A program made the translations under genes and the position numbers. A stretch of 10,558 nt of DNA, taken from Novosphingopyxis sp038234155. GTDB lineage: Bacteria; Pseudomonadota; Alphaproteobacteria; Sphingomonadales; Sphingomonadaceae. A model generated the notes under the pieces. The model was not told the origin of the DNA, did no database searches, and saw nothing but the letters and a program-made list of their open reading frames with translations. This document shows positions 5,984-10,558 of this stretch, piece after piece. Location of the stretch: NCBI GenBank assembly GCA_038234155.1, contig JBBSUT010000083.1:1-10558 (forward strand), given 5' to 3'. Within the stretch, counting starts at the first letter, position 1. Each line of letters opens with the position of its first letter.

Positions 5984-6286
5984 TTACTGCGCTGCGTTCA
6001 GCTCGGCGGCCAGCGCGTCCAGGTCCGCATCCGGGCGGACGATACGCCACACACCGGGCTTGCGGCTGTCGACCAGCATGACCGCCTTTTTCGGGCAGAT
6101 GTCGAGGCACGGGACCTCCATCACGCCCAGCGTGCCCTTGCGGCCCTTTTTCGAGCCAAGCCGCCTCTTCAATTCCTTTGCCAGATGGTTCCCGCCGCCG
6201 CTGCCGAAGCCGCCGTTCAGCTTCTTCGAACATTTCTTGCAGATCAGAATAGCGTGGCTCCAATTGGCATCGACATGATGCTTCAT
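5984..6286 (-). CDS. Thioredoxin-like [2Fe-2S] ferredoxin-type small protein
   Basis: The 100-residue product has four cysteines in two pairs: C16-x2-C19 (ILICKKCSKK) and C60-x3-C64 (VPCLDICPKKAVML). The second pair is in the arrangement typical of thioredoxin-like [2Fe-2S] ferredoxins (CxxxCP..A), while the first pair is closer together than in the classical proteins. A glycine-rich loop (25-32) and very basic segment KELKRRLGSKKGRKG (37-51) lie between. It probably holds a [2Fe-2S] cluster or another metal; function is unknown. The ATG at 6286 overlaps the stop codon of the J-domain gene as ATGA, implying translational coupling; a GTG at 6298 is a possible alternative start. Confidence 0.75.
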   Translation of the reverse strand: MKHHVDANWSHAILICKKCSKKLNGGFGSGGGNHLAKELKRRLGSKKGRKGTLGVMEVPCLDICPKKAVMLVDSRKPGVWRIVRPDADLDALAAELNAAQ

Positions 6287-6819
6287 CCCGGCTGCCACTG
6301 CTTTCGTTCCGCGGCGGACTTGAGCACGTCATAGGCCGCCTGTCCGGCCTGGAATTCGGCCGCAGCTGCGCTGTTGCCGGGGTTTACGTCGGGATGCGTG
6401 CGCTTGGCGAGCTCCCGCCAGGCCTTCTTCGCAGCATCGAAATCGGTGTCCGGATCGAGCCCGAGCAAATCCAGCGCGCGCATCTCATCCCGGCTCCGGC
6501 TGCCGTCGCCCGGACCGGCCCAGGCGTAATGCGCCGACTCCTGATAGCCGCCTGCATCGCGCTTCTCCTCGCGCGCGCGCTGCTCCGCCTCTTCCTTGTT
6601 GAGCCCGGCGAAATAGTCCCAGTTGCGATTATATTCGCCCGCATGCGTGGGACAAAAATACCAGCGTTCCTTGCTATTGGGCGATTTGGGTGCCGGACAA
6701 TCGCCGCGCTCATCGCAGCCGACACGGTCGCACTGCCGAACAGCCTCCGCCTCGCGCGTTTCGCTATAGCCCCGCCAGCGGGGAAAACCCCAGTCGTTCG
6801 ATCGTCTCGCTTTTGCCAT
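6283..6819 (-). CDS. J-domain protein with N-terminal Cys/His cluster
   Basis: The 178-residue product carries a J domain at its C-terminus (about 114-170): ALDLLGLDPDTDFDAAKKAWRELAKRTHPDVNPGN with the HPD tripeptide at 142-144, which stimulates DnaK-type ATPase. This is unlike DnaJ, where the J domain is N-terminal. The N-terminal half has C30-x4-C35-x5-C41 and C56-x2-H59, a possible metal-binding knot, inside an aromatic-rich region (NDWGFPRWRGYSE, ERWYFCPTHAGEYNRNWDYF). A charged helix at about 72-88 links the two. It is translationally coupled to the ferredoxin-like gene, suggesting a specialised co-chaperone, possibly in metal or Fe-S protein handling (inference). The start MAKARRSNDW is chosen as the most natural; ATG at 6828 adds three residues and no strong ribosome binding site decides. 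Confidence 0.82.
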   Translation of the reverse strand: MAKARRSNDWGFPRWRGYSETREAEAVRQCDRVGCDERGDCPAPKSPNSKERWYFCPTHAGEYNRNWDYFAGLNKEEAEQRAREEKRDAGGYQESAHYAWAGPGDGSRSRDEMRALDLLGLDPDTDFDAAKKAWRELAKRTHPDVNPGNSAAAAEFQAGQAAYDVLKSAAERKQWQPG

Positions 6820-6960
6820 CACGGGCATAGATAGGCGCATTCGCCAGCGATATCCATGGACAAGCCGTTCACCGTTCATCGTCGGTCGAAACCGTCCTGT
6901 CGCTATTGCGAACGATTAGCCTATGCACGGCCCCGCGCGGTCGTTAGTCGATGTGCTGTT

Positions 6961-6975
6961 ATATCAAGACGATAT
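6961..6975. promoter_or_regulatory. Inverted repeat in the gap upstream of the SulP gene
   Basis: ATATCAAGACGATAT has perfect 5-bp arms around a 5-base centre and also fits the loose T-N11-A pattern of LysR-type regulators. It lies about 58 bases before the SulP start in the divergent gap 6820-7032. The surrounding AT-rich stretch is unusual for this GC-rich window and may be the promoter region. No regulator gene is visible nearby, so the role is a guess. Confidence 0.35.
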
Positions 6976-7032
6976 GATGTCCACCATAGGCCACCCAAAG
7001 CCTCCGCGCACTCCAACACGGACTGGATTTCT

Positions 7033-8613
7033 GTGACCAATAGACCGAGCTTTCTCCAACATCTCTGGCAGGATATCCCCGCCTCCATGGTCGTCGCGCT
7101 CGTGGCGCTGCCGCTGTGTCTGGGCATCGCGCTGGCGTCTGGCGCCCCGCTGTTTTCCGGGCTGATAGCCGGTATCGTCGGCGGTATCGTCGTCGGCGCG
7201 CTATCCAAATCGCAACTTTCGGTCAGCGGCCCCGCCGCCGGACTCACGGTCATCGTTCTCGCTGCGATCGAAGCAATGCCCAGCTACGAGACATTCCTGA
7301 TCGCGGTCTGCCTGGCCGGCGTCATGCAGATGCTGTTCTCGCTCACCCGAACCGGTGTGCTCAGCGAGTTCGTGCCCTCTTCGGTCATCACCGGCATGCT
7401 CGCCGCAATCGGATTGATCCTGATCCTCAAGCAAATCCCGCACGCCATCGGTTACGACGGCGATTTTGAGGGCAGCCTCAGCTTCCTGCAGAGCGACGGG
7501 TTCAACACGTTGTCGGCGGTGCCCCACGCCGTGGCCGAATCGCTGCTCGCCGGCCCGCTAATCGTGGCGGCAATCTCGCTCGGCTTCCTGTTTTGGTGGG
7601 ACAGGGCGCGGCCCGCCGAAGGCCTGTTGCGCTTCCTGCCCGGGCCACTGGTGGTGGTGGTATTCGGCGTGGCGGCCAATGCGATATTTATCGCGGCCGC
7701 CCCCGGTCTGGCCATTGCGCCGACGCATCTGGTGCAGGTGCCGATTTCGGACGGGCTCATGGATTTTGCCAGCCAGTTCGCCACGCCCGATTTTGGCGCG
7801 ATCGGGCTGCCGCTGGTATGGACCACGGCGTTGACCATCGCCATCGTTGCCAGCCTGGAATCGCTGCTGAGCGTAAAGGCGATCGACGAGATCGATCCGC
7901 GCCGGCGCACCACCGACAAGAACCGCGAACTGTTGGCGCAGGGCGGCGGCAACCTTGTTTCCGGCCTCATCGGCGGGTTGCCGCTCACGTCGGTCATCAT
8001 CCGCAGTTCGGCCAATGTGGAGGCCGGCGGCGTCACCAAGACCTCCGCGATCCTGCACGGCTTCTGGCTGCTGCTGAGCGTCCTGCTCATCCCCGTTGTG
8101 CTCAACCTCATCCCGCTGGCCGCGCTGGCTGCGATCCTGTTGCATATCGGATACAAGCTGACGCGGATCGAGCTGTACAAGCAGCGCTTTCGTCAGGGGT
8201 GGCACCAGTTCGTGCCGTTCGTGGTTACCGTCGGCGCGATCCTGCTGACCGATCTGCTCATCGGCATCATGATCGGCCTTGCCGTCGGTTTCGTGTTCGT
8301 TGTCGCGCGCAATTTCCGCACCGCGATCAGCGTGGTGAACGATGGAGACAGCTGGCTCGTCAGCGCCCGGCGCAACCTGTATTTCATCCACAAATACGAG
8401 CTGCAGAAAAAACTGCGGGACATTCCGGATGGTGCCACCGTGGTGATCAACCTGAACCGCGCCGAATTTGTCGATCCGGACAATTTCGATATCATCAACG
8501 CCTTTGCCCGCAATGCCGCGTTCCGCGACATCGCTGTATCGGTTCGCGGTGAATTCGGCTCGCGCACGGACGAGCTGATCCAAGCCCCCATGAAAAAGGT
8601 GGTCTACTCATGA
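7033..8613 (+). CDS. SulP/SLC26-family anion transporter, probably bicarbonate
   Basis: The 526-residue product is a multi-span SulP transporter. Family motifs include DIPASMVVALVALPLCLGIALASGAP (14-39), SGPAAGLTVIV (65-75), SLESLLSVKAIDEID (274-288) and GGLPLTSVIIRSSANVEAGGVTKTSA (314-339). About twelve to fourteen membrane segments can be drawn up to residue 427. The tail (about 440-526) is a short STAS-like domain: NLYFIHKYELQKKLRDIP, then VVINLNRAEFVDPDNFDIINAF. SulP proteins carry sulfate, bicarbonate or other anions. The downstream gene is a carbonic anhydrase overlapping by ATGA, so bicarbonate is the best guess, but substrate cannot be read from sequence. GTG at 7033 is chosen as start (weak TGGA upstream); the frame is open upstream to 6856, but that stretch lacks transporter character. 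Confidence 0.9.
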   Translation: MTNRPSFLQHLWQDIPASMVVALVALPLCLGIALASGAPLFSGLIAGIVGGIVVGALSKSQLSVSGPAAGLTVIVLAAIEAMPSYETFLIAVCLAGVMQMLFSLTRTGVLSEFVPSSVITGMLAAIGLILILKQIPHAIGYDGDFEGSLSFLQSDGFNTLSAVPHAVAESLLAGPLIVAAISLGFLFWWDRARPAEGLLRFLPGPLVVVVFGVAANAIFIAAAPGLAIAPTHLVQVPISDGLMDFASQFATPDFGAIGLPLVWTTALTIAIVASLESLLSVKAIDEIDPRRRTTDKNRELLAQGGGNLVSGLIGGLPLTSVIIRSSANVEAGGVTKTSAILHGFWLLLSVLLIPVVLNLIPLAALAAILLHIGYKLTRIELYKQRFRQGWHQFVPFVVTVGAILLTDLLIGIMIGLAVGFVFVVARNFRTAISVVNDGDSWLVSARRNLYFIHKYELQKKLRDIPDGATVVINLNRAEFVDPDNFDIINAFARNAAFRDIAVSVRGEFGSRTDELIQAPMKKVVYS

Positions 8614-9260
8614 TAAGCTACAAGGAACTGCTGCTGTCCAACCGCGCCTGGTCGCAGGAAATGCGCGAGCGCAACCCGGATTTCTTCTCGCAGCAGACGA
8701 TGGGCCAGAAGCCCGAGATCCTGTGGATCGGATGTTCGGACAGCCGGGTGAGCCCGGACCAGATCACGCAAACCAAACCCGGCGAGCTGTTCATCCACCG
8801 CAACATCGCCAATGTGGTGCACGATGACGACATCAATCTGATGTCGGTGGTGCAATATGCGGTCGATGTGCTGCGGGTGAAGCATGTGGTGCTGTGCGGT
8901 CATTACGGCTGCGGCGGCATCGCGGCCACGTTGAACGGCGGCGTCGATGGCCCGATCGCGCAGTGGCTGGAAAACACCGGGAAGGTGTACACCGCACACA
9001 AGGACGAGGTGGACCGCGCGGGCGAGAACGAACAGCGGGTAAACCGCCTCGTCGAATGTAATGTCCGGGATCAGCTGGTGGCGCTGGCCCAATCGAACAG
9101 CGTGCGCGGCGCGTTCGAGCGCGGGCAGCCGCTGCTGCTGCACGGCTGGGTTTATGATCTGCGCGACGGACTCATCAAGCCGCTGATGGAGATCGACCAG
9201 GACAATTATCTGCAACCCGGCAGCCCGCCGCCGTCGGTGCTGCTGGAAGACGCCCAATAG
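8610..9260 (+). CDS. can: Beta-class carbonic anhydrase
   Basis: The enzyme interconverts CO2 and bicarbonate in the cytoplasm using zinc. The 216-residue product has all beta-class ligands at the same numbers as E. coli Can: C42 and D44 (in GCSDSRVSP) and H98 and C101 (in LCGHYGCGG), with R46 forming the usual Asp-Arg dyad. Other family landmarks are PGELFIHRNIANVV (57-70) and, near the end, LHGWVYDLRDGLIKPL. The ATG overlaps the transporter stop codon as ATGA, and AAGGTGG (8596-8602) gives a ribosome binding site inside the transporter gene, so the two are translated together. This pairing suggests the enzyme balances bicarbonate imported by SulP. Confidence in the enzyme class is very high; the symbol follows E. 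coli. Confidence 0.96.
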   Translation: MISYKELLLSNRAWSQEMRERNPDFFSQQTMGQKPEILWIGCSDSRVSPDQITQTKPGELFIHRNIANVVHDDDINLMSVVQYAVDVLRVKHVVLCGHYGCGGIAATLNGGVDGPIAQWLENTGKVYTAHKDEVDRAGENEQRVNRLVECNVRDQLVALAQSNSVRGAFERGQPLLLHGWVYDLRDGLIKPLMEIDQDNYLQPGSPPPSVLLEDAQ

Positions 9261-9271
9261 CTTCTGAAAAT

Positions 9272-9320
9272 GATAAAATTTCAACGCGGTTCCGGGCGGG
9301 GCGCGCCGCGTTCCGCCCGG
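9272..9320 (-). terminator. Candidate terminator downstream of rnpB
   Basis: CCGGGCGG (9292-9299) and CCGCCCGG (9313-9320) form an 8-bp GC stem. Read on the minus strand, it is followed within 14 bases by a T-rich stretch, GAAATTTTATCATTTT. It lies 10 bases past the rnpB 3' boundary. The T-run is not immediate, so strength is uncertain; the hairpin could also protect the 3' end of the carbonic anhydrase transcript from the other side. Confidence 0.5.
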
Positions 9321-9329
9321 GCCGGATTG

Positions 9330-9745
9330 TCAGGGGGCCTGTAAGCCGGGTTTTGTCCATCTCCCCTGCGGAAGACTGGGCAATCATTCCTCTAGGCGGC
9401 GGATTGCTCCGCCGCTCGAGCGACCAACCCGGGCGGCCTTCCGGAAAGAAGCGGGTGTTGCCACCCTGCGCCGCCCCTATTCGGTCTTGCTCCCGGTGGG
9501 GTTTGCCGTGCCGCGGCCGTTGCCGACGCGCGCGGTGCGCTCTTACCGCACCCTTTCATTGTCACGCCGCCGAAGCTTTAAGGGCATGAAGCCCGGCGCG
9601 ACCTGCTTTCTGTTGCACTGTCCCTTGATGCGCCCCCAAAGGACGCGCACCCGCCGGACGTTATCCGGCACCGTTTTCCGTGGAGCCCGGACTTTCCTCG
9701 CGCCGCTTCGTTTCCAAAACGGCCCGCGATTGCCCGGCCCCCTGA
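9330..9745 (-). ncRNA. rnpB: RNase P RNA, bacterial type A
   Basis: This is the catalytic RNA that cleaves the 5' leader of pre-tRNAs. On the minus strand the conserved landmarks occur in order: GAGGAAAGTCCGGGCTCC near the 5' end (9699-9682), ACAGTGCAACAGAAAGCAGG (9621-9602), and the 3' universal GGACAAAACCCGGCTTAC (9358-9341). The ends are set by a perfect 10-bp inverted repeat, TCAGGGGGCC (9330-9339) and GGCCCCCTGA (9736-9745), which is helix P1. The resulting length, about 416 bases, is normal for an alphaproteobacterial type A RNA. Exact ends may differ by a few bases. The 5' end lies only 4 bases beyond the stop codon of the amidase gene on the same strand. Confidence 0.96.
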
Positions 9746-9749
9746 CCGA

Positions 9750-10439
9750 TCAGCCGGTATAGCTTTCCGGATCGCGTTCCAAGAGCAAAGCGAGCAGCAT
9801 GGCACGCAGCTGCCCGTCCGGCACACCGGTGATGCGCTCGGGCCGGAACCGCCGCTCGAACGCGCGAACAGCCGCCGGCCCGTCGGTTACATCATATCCA
9901 TAACGGCCCAGCGCGGTCAAAAAGCTGGCGTCTGACCAACCCGGATCGACATGCGCCTTGTCAGGCCGCTCCATCGCCAGCCCGACGCGGGCCAACCGGT
10001 CCCATGGGAACAGCTCCCCCGGATCCTCCTTGCGCGCAGGCGCCACGTCGCTGTGGCCGACAACATGGCATGGCTCGATATGATAGAGCTGCACCAGTTC
10101 CGAAACCAGCGGGATCAGCGCCTCGATCTGCGCCTCGGGAAACGGCCGGTAACCCCATTCATGACCGGGATTGACCAGCTCGATCCCGATGCTGGCGCTG
10201 TTGACGTCGGTAATCTCGCACCAGTAGCTGCGGCCTGCGTGCCAGGCGCGCTCTTCCTCGCGCACCATCTGCACAATCTCGCCCTCTTCCGTAATGCAGT
10301 AATGCGCGGAAACGCCGCCCTCTTCACTGGTCATCCGCGCGATCGCGCTCACGGCATCCTTCATACCGGTATAGTGCAGCACCAGCATGCTGATCGGCAA
10401 TGCGCGCTCATTGTGATTGGGCGATGGCTTCCACAGCAT
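9750..10439 (-). CDS. N-acetylmuramoyl-L-alanine amidase, AmpD/AmiD type with peptidoglycan-binding domain
   Basis: This zinc amidase cleaves the bond between N-acetylmuramic acid and L-alanine in peptidoglycan or its fragments. The 229-residue product has an Amidase_2 domain (about 15-145) with the expected zinc ligands H22 (VLHYTG), H129 (VGHSDVAPARKEDPG) and D139 in the same motif. The acidic residue in IGIELVNPG (E87) is also as expected. The C-terminal part (about 168-225) looks like a peptidoglycan-binding domain (FLTALGRYGYDV...AVRAFERRFRP). No signal peptide or lipobox is visible at the N-terminus (MLWKPSPNHNERA), which favours a cytoplasmic wall-recycling role, but the extra binding domain is more typical of AmiD-like enzymes. 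No strong ribosome binding site precedes the ATG. rnpB follows 4 bases after its stop codon. Confidence 0.9.
   Translation of the reverse strand: MLWKPSPNHNERALPISMLVLHYTGMKDAVSAIARMTSEEGGVSAHYCITEEGEIVQMVREEERAWHAGRSYWCEITDVNSASIGIELVNPGHEWGYRPFPEAQIEALIPLVSELVQLYHIEPCHVVGHSDVAPARKEDPGELFPWDRLARVGLAMERPDKAHVDPGWSDASFLTALGRYGYDVTDGPAAVRAFERRFRPERITGVPDGQLRAMLLALLLERDPESYTG
9756..9783 (-). promoter_or_regulatory. Candidate rnpB promoter inside the amidase gene
   Basis: On the minus strand TTGGAA (9782-9777) and TATACC (9761-9756) are separated by 15 bases (16 if CTTGGA is taken), close to a sigma70-type promoter with slightly short spacing. The expected start is near 9748, just before the mature RNA end. 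It lies inside the last codons of the amidase gene. It is a plausible but unproven promoter. Confidence 0.4.
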
Positions 10440-10513
10440 GCCGACAGCTTTAGCCTGCGCGCGCTGCGTTGCAAGGCAGCCCTGATTTCATATCGCCGAT
10501 CGTTTTCAGGCGG

Positions 10514-10558
10514 CCAAGCTTTCAGGACGCCAAGCTTTCAGGACGCCAAGTTTTCAGG
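10514..10558. repeat. 16-bp tandem repeat array running off the window
   Basis: CCAAGCTTTCAGGACG occurs at 10514-10529 and 10530-10545, and a third copy with one change (CCAAGTTTTCAGG) runs from 10546 to the window end. A degenerate copy, with a TTTTCAGG core, precedes at about 10498-10513. The array continues beyond the window. It lies upstream of the amidase gene. The + strand through the units has no stop codon in any frame, but no start or ribosome binding site is visible. The rest of 10440-10513 shows no gene. Confidence 0.85.

Noticed and set aside
6856..7032. A possible 59-residue N-terminal extension of the SulP protein from an ATG at 6856.
   Set aside because: The stretch is Arg/His/Pro-rich, contains the AT-rich probable promoter region, and precedes a normal SulP N-terminus at GTG 7033.
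7558..8583. A 341-codon minus-strand frame inside the transporter gene.
   Set aside because: It is antisense to a clear SulP gene and rich in Arg, Asp, Gln and His, as expected of a frame shadow.
10498..10558. CRISPR array.
   Set aside because: The 16-bp units are directly adjacent with no spacers, so this is a simple tandem repeat.

Overview
The window is about 10.6 kb of GC-rich bacterial chromosome. Gene content and protein character (FeSOD, sigma54-controlled psp cluster, SulP/carbonic anhydrase pair, J-domain/ferredoxin pair) suggest an alphaproteobacterium, most likely Sphingomonadales. That placement is inferred from how the proteins read, not from a search. There is no sign of phage, IS elements, CRISPR or foreign base composition; this looks like core chromosome.

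Layout, left to right. (1) 10-672 (+): a YciB/IspZ-type septation membrane protein. (2) 860-1483 (-): an iron superoxide dismutase with a good intrinsic terminator on its 3' side. (3) 1601-1652: four tandem 13-bp repeats in the sodB/pspF gap. (4) 1661-5317: a phage-shock-protein (Psp) locus. pspF (-) is divergent from a (+) operon that starts at a near-consensus sigma54 promoter (2798-2815). The operon reads: an unlisted 50-residue membrane peptide, pspA, pspB, pspC, and three further small proteins, each with one N-terminal membrane helix and a C-terminal coiled coil. (5) 5402-5812 (+): a SufE-type sulfur acceptor. (6) 5984-6819 (-): a J-domain protein and a thioredoxin-like ferredoxin overlapping by ATGA. 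(7) 7033-9260 (+): a SulP anion transporter and a beta-carbonic anhydrase, also overlapping by ATGA. (8) 9330-9745 (-): the RNase P RNA. (9) 9750-10439 (-): an AmpD/AmiD-type amidase whose stop codon lies 4 nt from rnpB. (10) 10514-10558: 16-bp tandem repeats running off the window end.

The most interesting region is the Psp operon. The proteins at 4427 and 4783 resemble PspB and each other: the same short basic motif follows the membrane helix at identical residue positions, and both carry a C-terminal coiled coil of the form RIxxLERIITD. The third small protein (5078) and the C-terminus of PspC carry related segments. The operon therefore seems to encode an expanded set of PspB-like, membrane-anchored coiled-coil partners, driven by PspF and sigma54. 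By the known Psp scheme, PspA would restrain PspF, and PspB/PspC would release PspA to the membrane under envelope stress. The extra proteins could tune which stresses are sensed or what oligomers form; that is inference.

The SulP/carbonic anhydrase pair probably imports bicarbonate (or a related anion) and interconverts it with CO2.
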